A stretch of DNA of 64,000 bases from assembly GCA_019239775.1 (NCBI GenBank), contig JAFAZN010000363.1:1-64000 (forward strand). The letters are read 5' to 3'. The first letter of the stretch is position 1. Each line of letters starts with the position of its first letter. A model generated the notes under the pieces. It did no database searches and was not told where the DNA came from. It saw only the letters and a list, made by a program, of their open reading frames with translations. The translations under genes were made by a program, and so were the position numbers. Shown one piece after another: positions 56,392 through 64,000 of this stretch. The DNA comes from Chloroflexota bacterium. GTDB taxonomy: Bacteria > Chloroflexota > UBA6077 > CF-72.

Positions 56392-57708
56392 TTGGCTGAA
56401 ACGGTAACACGCTCTAACGAGATCCTGGGCGCGCGAGAGCGGCTCGAGTTCGAGACGCTCCTGCAGTGGCTGCGGCTGAGCTTCCTGTTGACACCGCTTC
56501 TGGTGCTTGCGTCGTCGGGACCGTCCGCCGCAGGTTACGCAGCATCGATTGCCGTGGCCGTCGCAGCGTCGTTTGCGTGGGTGGCCCTGCTGCTGCGATT
56601 CAGGCCCCGACTTTTGCTGCGCATCCAGCTGTTTCTGCGCGCACTGGACTGCCTGCTGGTCTACATGATCCTTGTCAGCTACCACGCCTTTCTGCACGAC
56701 GCGTACTACGACTCGGTGTATTTGCTGTTCGTCGTGGCAGCCGCGGCGACGCATGGTCGGCGCGGCGCCTGGACGTTGTCGGCGTTTGCCGGCCTCGCCG
56801 TGCTCGTAAGTCGGCTGCAGCTGATCGCGACCAACGCGATCGTTTATGCGCCGCGCCACCTCACCGACGCGGCCTTTTACACGCTGCTCTTTCTGATCAC
56901 CTCGAGCGCGGTGGCCTTTTTGATGACGCGCACAGCAGAGGTGGTCGCGCAGCGTGAGCGCGCGCTGAGCGCGCAAATCGCCTCTCGCAACGTGGAGCTC
57001 GAACGAACCGCGCAGGAGCTGGCGCGATCCGTCCAGCTGCGCGACGGCATGCTCGCTGGCGTTACGCACGACCTGCGCACGCCGGTGACGGTGATCAAAC
57101 TGCAGGCGCAGATGTTGCGGCGCAGAGTGGACGAGCGACTGGCGGGGAGCGTCGACCAGATCGATCGCGCCGCGACACGTATGGCGCGCTGGATCGATGA
57201 GCTGCTCGAAGTTGCCACCGTCCGGACGCCGGACGACCTCGAGCTGACGGTCAAACACGCGGACCTCGTGGCCGTGCTGCGCGACGTCGTCGACGAGCAG
57301 CAGCAGAGCACCCATCGGCATAGCTTCCAATTCGACGTAGCACCCGAATCGATCACTGGTGTCTTTGACGTGCCGCGGCTGGAGCGGGTACTCCACAACC
57401 TGGTCGGCAACGCGATCAAATACAGCCCGCGCGGCGGCTGCATTTCGGTCTCGGTGCACCAGAATGACGGCTGGGCCTCAATTCAGGTCCGCGATCCCGG
57501 CGTGGGCATTCCCGCCGAGGACCTCCCGCACATTTTCGAGCCATTCCGACGGGGCACGAACGTGGTCGGCCACATCAGTGGCACGGGGATCGGCCTGGCC
57601 AATGCACAGCGGATCGTCCAGCGCCATGGCGGCACCCTCTCGGCCGAGAGCGTGGCCGGCAGGGGCAGCACGTTCACGGTCCGCATCCCGCTAGAACCCC
57701 CCACCTAG
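56392..57708 (+). CDS. Membrane sensor histidine kinase
   Basis: Multi-TM N-terminus; GVTHDLRTPVTVIKLQAQML H-box; HNLVGNAIKYSPRGG N-box; VRDPGVGIPAEDLPHIFEPF; GTGIGLANAQRIVQRHGG. Confidence 0.95.
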   Translation: MAETVTRSNEILGARERLEFETLLQWLRLSFLLTPLLVLASSGPSAAGYAASIAVAVAASFAWVALLLRFRPRLLLRIQLFLRALDCLLVYMILVSYHAFLHDAYYDSVYLLFVVAAAATHGRRGAWTLSAFAGLAVLVSRLQLIATNAIVYAPRHLTDAAFYTLLFLITSSAVAFLMTRTAEVVAQRERALSAQIASRNVELERTAQELARSVQLRDGMLAGVTHDLRTPVTVIKLQAQMLRRRVDERLAGSVDQIDRAATRMARWIDELLEVATVRTPDDLELTVKHADLVAVLRDVVDEQQQSTHRHSFQFDVAPESITGVFDVPRLERVLHNLVGNAIKYSPRGGCISVSVHQNDGWASIQVRDPGVGIPAEDLPHIFEPFRRGTNVVGHISGTGIGLANAQRIVQRHGGTLSAESVAGRGSTFTVRIPLEPPT

Positions 57709-57779
57709 GGGACCCTAAATCGCCCCTAGAAGGCCGGGTCCTTTGAGGGCCGACGTGCGTATTTCCTCAGAGGCAACCC

Positions 57780-57950
57780 ATGCAGGTGGATCGAACGCAT
57801 CATGATCGAGGGCAGGGGCTCGTGGAGTTCGGGCTGTTGCTCGCGCTGGTCGCCGTGGTGGCGATCTTCGGATTGCTGATATTCGGAAACACCGTGAGCT
57901 CCATGATGTCGACGCTGTCACACACGGTTTCAGCCAACATCGCACCCTAG
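57780..57950 (+). CDS. Flp/Fap-type pilin
   Basis: Not in ORF track (56 aa): MQVDRTHHDRGQGLVEFGLLLALVAVVAIFGLLIFGNTVSSMMSTLSHTVSANIAP; GLVEFGLLLALVAVVAI pilin motif. Confidence 0.85.
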   Translation: MQVDRTHHDRGQGLVEFGLLLALVAVVAIFGLLIFGNTVSSMMSTLSHTVSANIAP

Positions 57951-57973
57951 CAGCTCGTCCAGCAAACATTTCG

Positions 57974-58009
57974 GGCCCGCATTGTCTTCGGACGGTGCGG
58001 GCCTTTCTG
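57974..58009 (+). terminator. Rho-independent-like terminator after plus-strand pilin
   Basis: ggcccgc-attgtcttcggacggt-gcgggcc then tttctgt. Confidence 0.75.
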
Positions 58010-58051
58010 TGTCCTGTTGCAACCGGCCGCGGAGAACTGCGGTTTAAATGC

Positions 58052-58088
58052 AAAAGCGCCCGCACCGTCCGAAGACGATACGGGCGCC
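58052..58088 (-). terminator. Rho-independent-like terminator after minus-strand pilin
   Basis: RC: ggcgcccgtatcgtcttcggacggtgcgggcgcttttg; stem gcgcccg/cgggcgc. Confidence 0.78.
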
Positions 58089-58111
58089 TATAGCTCGTTA
58101 GTCGACCGGTC

Positions 58112-58264
58112 TTAGACCGAGCCGCCCAGCTTGCTGAGCAGGCTGCTCACCGCTGGTCCGAAGATGACGAGACCCGCGATAGCCAGGACGGCGACGAGGG
58201 CAATGATCAGGCCGTATTCGACCAGGCCCTGCGCCCGGTCCCGAGTCTGCTGCAACAGCTGCAT
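58112..58264 (-). CDS. Flp/Fap-type pilin
   Basis: Not in ORF track (50 aa): MQLLQQTRDRAQGLVEYGLIIALVAVLAIAGLVIFGPAVSSLLSKLGGSV. Confidence 0.88.
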   Translation of the reverse strand: MQLLQQTRDRAQGLVEYGLIIALVAVLAIAGLVIFGPAVSSLLSKLGGSV

Positions 58265-58405
58265 GTCGAAAGCATCTCCTCAGAAGCTTTATCTCAACTC
58301 TGGCCCCGCAGTGCGCGGGCCTATGTCCAGAATCGACCCGCTTATAAGCGGTCCTTACCCCCCATTTGGGGGACTGACGTCCTGAAAGGGCATGACTTTG
58401 GTCCT

Positions 58406-59794
58406 GTGATGATGCGTTCAAGTGTTTCTGCCTGGTTGACCTTGTTTTCACTCAGCCTCGGCTACGGAGTAGTTCAACTCGACGTCACCATCGTCAACGT
58501 GGCTCTGAACAGCATCGCCGCGAGCTACGGCGGAGCTGTCTCAGGTCTGCAATGGATCGTGAGCGCCTACACGCTGACGTTCGCGGCCGTAATCCTGACG
58601 GCCGGCGCCCTCGGCGACCGCATCGGCGCGCGGCGCATGTTCATGGCTGGTTTCGCTGTGTTTGGCGTTGCGTCTCTGGCATGCGCGCTGGCGCCCTCGT
58701 TAGGCGTGCTCATTGGCGCACGCTCGGTTCAGGGCCTGGCGGCCGCCATCCTGGTGCCGAACTCGTTGGCGCTGGTTAATCACACGTTCCCCGACGCTCG
58801 GGCGCGCGGGCGCGCCGTTGGAATATGGCTTGCTGGCGCGAGCCTGGCTCTCACGGCTGGTCCGGTGGTTGGCGGCGTGCTGATCGCATGGGTGGGCTGG
58901 CGCAGCATCTTTCTGGTCAACGTGCCGCTTTCCGTCATCGCTTTGTTGTTGGCGTGGCGGTATGCGCGCGAAACACCTGCCGATCTGCGACATGGTCTGG
59001 ATCTGATTGGTCAGTTCACGGCAGTGGTTGCCCTGGGTAGTCTGGCAGCGGCACTGATTGGCGGCGGCGCACTTGGCTGGCGTGATCCGCTCGTGCTTGG
59101 CGGGTTCGTGCTCAGTGCGATCGCCGCGGCGCTGTTCGTTGGTATCGAGCAGCGCAGTCGCGACCCGATGCTGCCGCTCCAGCTGTTCCGCCGCCCGATG
59201 TTCAGCGTGACGGCGGCGAATGGCCTGCTCGTCAACATCACGTTTTATGGGCTGATCTTCGTGCTCAGCCTGTACTTCCAGCAGGTTGATCAGTGGTCGC
59301 CACTCTCGACTGGGCTGGCGTTTTTTCCAATGATGGCGATGGTGCTGCCGGCCAACCTGATTGCACCGCGCATCGCCGAGCGACTCGGCGCGGTGCCAAC
59401 CATCGTTCTTGGTCAGGCGATTGCGCTAGTTGGTTTTCTGGCGCTGCTGGACCTACAGCCGGGCACCCCGTACTTGATGATCGGCCCGCAGATGCTAGCG
59501 ATCGGCTTCGGACTGGGCCTCTTGGTCCCGCCGCTCACGTCGTCGCTGCTAGGCAGCGCGGATAAGCAGCACTCGGGCATCGCCTCAGGTGTGCTGAACT
59601 CGATGCGTCAAACCGGCAGCGTGATCGGCGTGGCCCTGTTCGGCTCCCTGATCGCCGCCACCAACGGCTTCGTCCCCGGTGCCCGCACCTCACTAGAAAT
59701 CTCCGCTGGCATCCTGGTGCTCGGCATCCTGACCGTCCTGAGTGCCGGGGAGGGGATTCGAACCCCTATGCCCTTTTGGGGCCGCGGATTTTAA
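58406..59794 (+). CDS. DHA2-like MFS transporter; 3' end runs antisense into tRNA-Leu
   Basis: VQLDVTIVNVALNSIAASYGGAVSGLQWIVSAYTLTFAAVILTAGALGDRIGARRMFMAGF; last ~17 codons overlap tRNA-Leu. Confidence 0.92.
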   Translation: MMMRSSVSAWLTLFSLSLGYGVVQLDVTIVNVALNSIAASYGGAVSGLQWIVSAYTLTFAAVILTAGALGDRIGARRMFMAGFAVFGVASLACALAPSLGVLIGARSVQGLAAAILVPNSLALVNHTFPDARARGRAVGIWLAGASLALTAGPVVGGVLIAWVGWRSIFLVNVPLSVIALLLAWRYARETPADLRHGLDLIGQFTAVVALGSLAAALIGGGALGWRDPLVLGGFVLSAIAAALFVGIEQRSRDPMLPLQLFRRPMFSVTAANGLLVNITFYGLIFVLSLYFQQVDQWSPLSTGLAFFPMMAMVLPANLIAPRIAERLGAVPTIVLGQAIALVGFLALLDLQPGTPYLMIGPQMLAIGFGLGLLVPPLTSSLLGSADKQHSGIASGVLNSMRQTGSVIGVALFGSLIAATNGFVPGARTSLEISAGILVLGILTVLSAGEGIRTPMPFWGRGF

Positions 59795-59828
59795 GTCCGC
59801 CGCGTCTGTCCAGTTTCGCCACCCCGGC
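59743..59828 (-). tRNA. tRNA-Leu(UAA)
   Basis: RC: GCCGGGG TGGCGAAACTGGACAGACGCGGCGGACTTAAAATCCGC...GGGGTTCGAATCCCCTCCCCGGC A; anticodon loop CTTAAAA; long variable arm. Confidence 0.94.
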
Positions 59829-59831
59829 GGG

Positions 59832-61094
59832 TCAGGCAACAGTGGGTGTGAGTATAGGTCTCGGCACGCGCACGAAGCGCAGCAGCAGCACTAGCGCGAG
59901 CACGATAGTGATGGCGAGCATCGCGAAGATGCCGCGGTAGCCGAAGCGCGGGAGAAAAACCTCGGCGGCCACCACCACGGACAATGGAATTGCGACCGAC
60001 TCGGCGGCCGCTTTCAGTCCCGCGAAAACGCCCGTTTTTTCGGGAGGAATCAGCGCGGTCAGCAGCGGCCAGCTGACCGCGGTGGCGGCGCCGTTGCCGA
60101 CGCCGGCCACCAGCACAACCGCCGTGGTCTGCGGCAGGTCTATCACCACCACGCCAGCGATCGCGCTCACGGCCAACAGCGACCAGCCGATGGCCATCAC
60201 GCTGCGCGTGCCGATATGGTCCGCGAGGCGGCCGAACACGATCGCTCCAACCGCGGTGACCACCAGCAGCGCGGCCGAGAGACCGAAGGCGACCTGGTTG
60301 GTCTGGTGGATGTCCTCCACGACGAACAGAACCAGGTACGGCAGGATCGCGTTCAGGCCAAACTGGTAGACGAACAACGTGCCGAGATACCGCACCGCTT
60401 GGCGGTGCTCCAGCACCGCATCGACGTACGCACGCAGCGGTACGTGCTCACGCTCAGACACGGTCACAGGCTCGCGAACGCCGACGACGGTCACGCCGAA
60501 ACTCACTAACAGCACGGCAGCAACGATGACGTACGTCCACAGGGGTACGGCGGCGCCCGAGGCAGTCGCGAGATAGATCACGAGCAAGAACGCCACTGAG
60601 CTCACCAGCTGCACGCCTGTGCTCAGCCCCGACAGCCAACCACGATGCTCGAGCGGCACGATGTCGGCGAGCAACGCCGTGTACGGGTCAACCGCAACAT
60701 TGAAGAAAATAGAAAACAGAAAGATCACGATTGCGAGCGGCAACAAACTCGAGACGAACGCGCCCGCGATGAAAAACACCGCCGAAAGCGGAATGCCAAC
60801 CAACATGAACGGACGTCGGCGCCCCACGGGCGTCCAAACGCGGTCGGATAGCGCCCCAATTGTTGGCTGAATAACGGCGCCTTCAATGCTGCGCGTACTG
60901 GACAGCAAACCGATCAAGAGATCAGGCGCCCCGAACGACTTCAGAATGGGCGGGAGAACAAAGTTGTTGAATGCGTAAAAGGCGCCCGTGCCCACCGACG
61001 CGGACGCATAGAGCAGCGACAACGTCCGCGATGGCCCCGAAGTGCGATCCTTAGAGTCTCCTTCGATCACGTGCTGCTCTTGTGATCGGAGCAC
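59832..61094 (-). CDS. MFS transporter (SLC45/sugar-like)
   Basis: GAFYAFNNFVLPPILKSFGAPDLLIGLLSSTRSIEGAVIQPTIGALSDRVWTPVGRRRPFMLVGIPLSAVFFI. Confidence 0.9.
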   Translation of the reverse strand: MLRSQEQHVIEGDSKDRTSGPSRTLSLLYASASVGTGAFYAFNNFVLPPILKSFGAPDLLIGLLSSTRSIEGAVIQPTIGALSDRVWTPVGRRRPFMLVGIPLSAVFFIAGAFVSSLLPLAIVIFLFSIFFNVAVDPYTALLADIVPLEHRGWLSGLSTGVQLVSSVAFLLVIYLATASGAAVPLWTYVIVAAVLLVSFGVTVVGVREPVTVSEREHVPLRAYVDAVLEHRQAVRYLGTLFVYQFGLNAILPYLVLFVVEDIHQTNQVAFGLSAALLVVTAVGAIVFGRLADHIGTRSVMAIGWSLLAVSAIAGVVVIDLPQTTAVVLVAGVGNGAATAVSWPLLTALIPPEKTGVFAGLKAAAESVAIPLSVVVAAEVFLPRFGYRGIFAMLAITIVLALVLLLRFVRVPRPILTPTVA

Positions 61095-61118
61095 AGGTCA
61101 CAATCACGTTTACGCATT

Positions 61119-62366
61119 GTGCCCCGGCGTCCGTTGATCGTCACGAGCATCTTTGGGCTAGCACTGCTTGCGCGGTTGCTGATCCTGGCATTTCGCTCGG
61201 ATGATCTCCAAACCTGGGAGTACGAGACGCTGGCGGGAAATATTGCCAGCGGCAACGGCTATGTGATCACGCGGTTCGGCCACGATGTGCTGGCCTTTGG
61301 TGACGGCAACTTGTATTCGTTCCTGGCAGGTGCCGTCTACGCCGCGATCGGCCACATTCCATTGGCACTTGCAGTACTTCAGGCGGTAATCGCCTCACTT
61401 GCGGCTCCGGTGCTGTACGTCATTGCCGAGCGGCCATTTGGATGGCAGCGCGCGTCGCTTGGCGCGGTACTGGCTGCACTTCATCCAGGGTTGCTTGCGT
61501 ACACCTTGAAGTTGCATCCGCTCGGGCTCGACGTCTTGCTGCTCTCGTTGCTCACGTATTGGAGCTTGCAGCGGCAGTGGACGAAACGCGGCAGCCTCAT
61601 GGCCGGGCTCACGCTGGGGCTCAATCTCATGAGCCGGCCGACCTACTTCTTCGCAGGCGTCGGTACCTGGTCGCTGCGTTGGATCAACCGGCGGGCAAAT
61701 GGACGGTACCTGGCCGCGGCAGTTGCGATCGCGGTTGTCGTCGGGATGCCGTGGGTTGTTCGGAACTGGGCGCGCCTTGGTGAACCGCTGCTCATTTCGA
61801 CCAGTTTCGAGGACGTGTGGAAGGGCAATAACGCCGCGGCCACAGGTTCGGGATTCGTCGCCCCTGGCATAACGGTGTTCGACGTCGCCTCACCCACGCT
61901 ACGCGCGCGCATCTTCCAGTCCGACGAGCTCCAGGTCAACAACATGTTCGCCGAAGAGACGTTGGAGTTCATCCAGCAGTCGCCCGACCAGTTCGCAAGT
62001 CTTGTCGTGCGCAAGTTCTTCTATTTCTGGTGGCTGCCGCAACAGGCAGGCGTGCTGTACCCCAGCACCTGGCTAGCGGCGTACCAGGTCTACGCGCTGG
62101 TAATCTTCGCATTCGCGGCGATTGGCGCGGCGGGGATTTTGCGCAACGGTACGTCGGATGAACGCAACCTGCTGTCGATGATCGTCTCGGTCGGGCTGCT
62201 GCTGGCGGTGGCGCACGCGCTGGCGTATGTCGAGGGAAGGCACCGCTGGGGCATCGAGCCGCTGGTCCTGCTGATCACGGCTCGCGGGGTCATGACGGTC
62301 CTTAGCTCGCTTCGAGGCGCGAGTTGGCGTCAATGGCGCGAATTACGTCGAGCGAGCGAGACGTAG
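61119..62366 (+). CDS. GT39-like polytopic glycosyltransferase
   Basis: TWEYETLAGNIASGNGYVITRFG..YSFLAGAVYAAIGHIPLALAVLQAVIASLAAPVLYVIAERPFG..GNNAAATGSGF. Confidence 0.72.
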   Translation: MPRRPLIVTSIFGLALLARLLILAFRSDDLQTWEYETLAGNIASGNGYVITRFGHDVLAFGDGNLYSFLAGAVYAAIGHIPLALAVLQAVIASLAAPVLYVIAERPFGWQRASLGAVLAALHPGLLAYTLKLHPLGLDVLLLSLLTYWSLQRQWTKRGSLMAGLTLGLNLMSRPTYFFAGVGTWSLRWINRRANGRYLAAAVAIAVVVGMPWVVRNWARLGEPLLISTSFEDVWKGNNAAATGSGFVAPGITVFDVASPTLRARIFQSDELQVNNMFAEETLEFIQQSPDQFASLVVRKFFYFWWLPQQAGVLYPSTWLAAYQVYALVIFAFAAIGAAGILRNGTSDERNLLSMIVSVGLLLAVAHALAYVEGRHRWGIEPLVLLITARGVMTVLSSLRGASWRQWRELRRASET

Positions 62367-62449
62367 CTGAGCACGATCACCGTGATGAGCAGCGCAGAAT
62401 AGAACAAGCTCAGCCCGAGATCGACGGCCCCCAACGCCGGCACGACGGG

Positions 62450-63808
62450 TCAGCGTAGCACGCGGTCGCAGGCGGTGACGAAGCTCCTGGCTAGAGCGGG
62501 CGTGCCTGCGAAGTTCAAGTGGATGTAGGACGCCAAGGTGGAACCAATGCAAAAGCCTTCCAAGGCATCGCTGTCTGACAGGCGGTACGCGGCGACCTGG
62601 GCAGTCGGCGCGTTGGCTACAGACCAGTGGAATTCGTGGCCGCGCACTCGCATGCCTTTCGGCATGAGTGGCGAAGAACGCAGCGACTCGACCTCCCGAT
62701 AACCGATCGTCAGGGTTCGGCGCTGCATTCGCGAAGCCGCGGGCAGCACCCCAAACATCGGCAGGGTCTCACCTTCAAACGTGGTCAACGTCTGGCCCAG
62801 CGCCATCAGGCCGCCGCATTCGGCATAGAGCGGCATCTCGCGCGCGACATGCCCGCGAATGGCAGTGCGCATGGGCTGGTTGGCGGCCAGCTCGCGGGCG
62901 TAGAGCTCAGGAAATCCGCCACCGATGTAAACGCCTCGCGCATCTGACGGCAGCGCCACATCATCCAGCGGCGAAAACGGAACGACCTCAGCGCCGCAGT
63001 CGCGCAGCAGATCGATGGTGTCCTGGTAGTAGAAGCCGAAAGCGCGATCCTGCGCCACAGCGATGCGCGGCGCGCCATTGGCAACCGGCTGCGATTGCAC
63101 CGCATTGGTGGTCAGGTCTGGCGCCTCATGCGCGATCCGCCACAGCGCCTCGAGATCGAACCGCTCATCGACTAGGGCCGCAAGACGCTCCAGCGCACGC
63201 GTTGACATGGCGTGTTCGGACGCGGGCACGAGGCCAAGGTGGCGTTCTGGAACCGCAACTTCGGGATCCATGGGCAGGCTGCCAAGAACCGGCAGCCCGG
63301 TTGCAGCGCGGATCGCATCAGCGGTCGCCTGCAGATGGCCGGCGCTGCCAACTCGATTCAGAATCACGCCTCGCAGATCCACGCCGGGCTGCATAGCGCA
63401 GCAACCCAGAACCAGCGCCGCCGCCGTGCCGCTCATGGCCGCGACGTCTAACACCAGAATGACCGGGCACTGGAGCGTGCGCGCCAACTCGGCGGTGCTG
63501 CCCTGTTGGGTGGCGCCGATCCCGTCGTAGAGCCCCATGACGCCTTCGATCACCGCCAGGTCGGCTTCACGCATGCCACGCGCGAAGACGCCGCGTAAGG
63601 CGGCGTCGTCAAGCAGCCAGACGTCGAGATTGCGCGAGGGTCGGCCCGCCGCGAGTGCATGCAAACTGGGATCGATGTAGTCCGGGCCCGCTTTGAATGG
63701 CGCAGGACGGCGCCCGCGGGTCCTGAGCGCGGCGAGCAGCCCGAGTGTGACGGTCGTTTTGCCGACGGAACTGTGCGTGCCTGCCAGAAGGAGCCGCGCG
63801 CTCACCAT
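62450..63808 (-). CDS. cobB: Cobyrinate a,c-diamide synthase
   Basis: LLLAGTHSSVGKTTVTLGLLAALRTRGRRPAPFKAGPDYIDPSLH..VIEGVMGLYDGI..YIGGGFPELYARELAANQPM..YAECGGLMALGQTL. Confidence 0.95.
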   Translation of the reverse strand: MVSARLLLAGTHSSVGKTTVTLGLLAALRTRGRRPAPFKAGPDYIDPSLHALAAGRPSRNLDVWLLDDAALRGVFARGMREADLAVIEGVMGLYDGIGATQQGSTAELARTLQCPVILVLDVAAMSGTAAALVLGCCAMQPGVDLRGVILNRVGSAGHLQATADAIRAATGLPVLGSLPMDPEVAVPERHLGLVPASEHAMSTRALERLAALVDERFDLEALWRIAHEAPDLTTNAVQSQPVANGAPRIAVAQDRAFGFYYQDTIDLLRDCGAEVVPFSPLDDVALPSDARGVYIGGGFPELYARELAANQPMRTAIRGHVAREMPLYAECGGLMALGQTLTTFEGETLPMFGVLPAASRMQRRTLTIGYREVESLRSSPLMPKGMRVRGHEFHWSVANAPTAQVAAYRLSDSDALEGFCIGSTLASYIHLNFAGTPALARSFVTACDRVLR

Positions 63809-63823
63809 CTCGAACTTACATGT

Positions 63824-64000
63824 TCACGCGAGGGCTACGAGGTTGCGTTGGCGCAAGATCCGCCACACCCGCGTGGCAGTCCAGCCCTGGTCCATCTGCG
63901 GCGGCTGCTCGAGCCGGCGTGGCTGGCCGTCCGCGAAAGTCTCCACCACGGTCTCGTTGACGCGTATGACCCCATCCAGATCGCCGCGCAGGAACTCGGG
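63824..64000 (-). CDS. C-terminal fragment of an unidentified protein cut by right window edge
   Basis: Minus frame open to edge: ..PEFLRGDLDGVIRVNETVVETFADGQPRRLEQPPQMDQGWTATRVWRILRQRNLVALA*. Confidence 0.5.
   Translation of the reverse strand, partial: PEFLRGDLDGVIRVNETVVETFADGQPRRLEQPPQMDQGWTATRVWRILRQRNLVALA

Noticed and set aside
58098-58451. 117-aa minus-strand ORF over the second pilin
   Set aside because: Different frame from the clear pilin at 58112-58264; Arg-rich translation.
1-64000. Mobile element, prophage, toxin-antitoxin or defence island
   Set aside because: No transposase, integrase, phage structural, restriction or nuclease-type defence proteins recognised; content is core metabolic and envelope genes.

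Overview
High-GC, gene-dense bacterial chromosome segment; gene style and content suggest a Chloroflexota-like MAG, but taxonomy is inference only. Main blocks, start to end: a COX15/CtaA-like gene cut by the left edge; two adjacent aa3/caa3 cytochrome oxidase gene sets, one with an A2-type and one with an A1-type subunit I; a tight hemQ-E-H-C-D-A-B-L haem operon; a glutaredoxin-PDZ gene whose first active-site Cys codon is an in-frame UGA followed by a SECIS-like hairpin (candidate selenoprotein, absent from the ORF track); a MarR / two HlyD-type adaptors / DHA2 MFS efflux operon; tRNA-Arg(CCG); a phosphatidylinositol-mannoside-like lipid cluster; prfB with a +1 programmed frameshift; hisH-A-F-IE; rpmE, rpmA, rplU, scpB; cell-envelope glycosyltransferases and a YfhO-like protein; a 2-oxoacid:ferredoxin oxidoreductase set with CoA-transferase and enoyl-CoA hydratases; rpsF-ssb-rpsR-PPIase; a histidine kinase next to two convergent Flp-pilin genes (both below the ORF-track cutoff) separated by mirror-image terminators; tRNA-Leu(UAA) overlapped by an MFS 3' end; and cobB. 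I saw no CRISPR array, rRNA, transposase or phage module. The most notable items are the candidate selenocysteine glutaredoxin-PDZ fusion, the convergent pilin locus with its inverted-repeat terminators, the RF2 recoding site and the paired A1/A2 oxidases.
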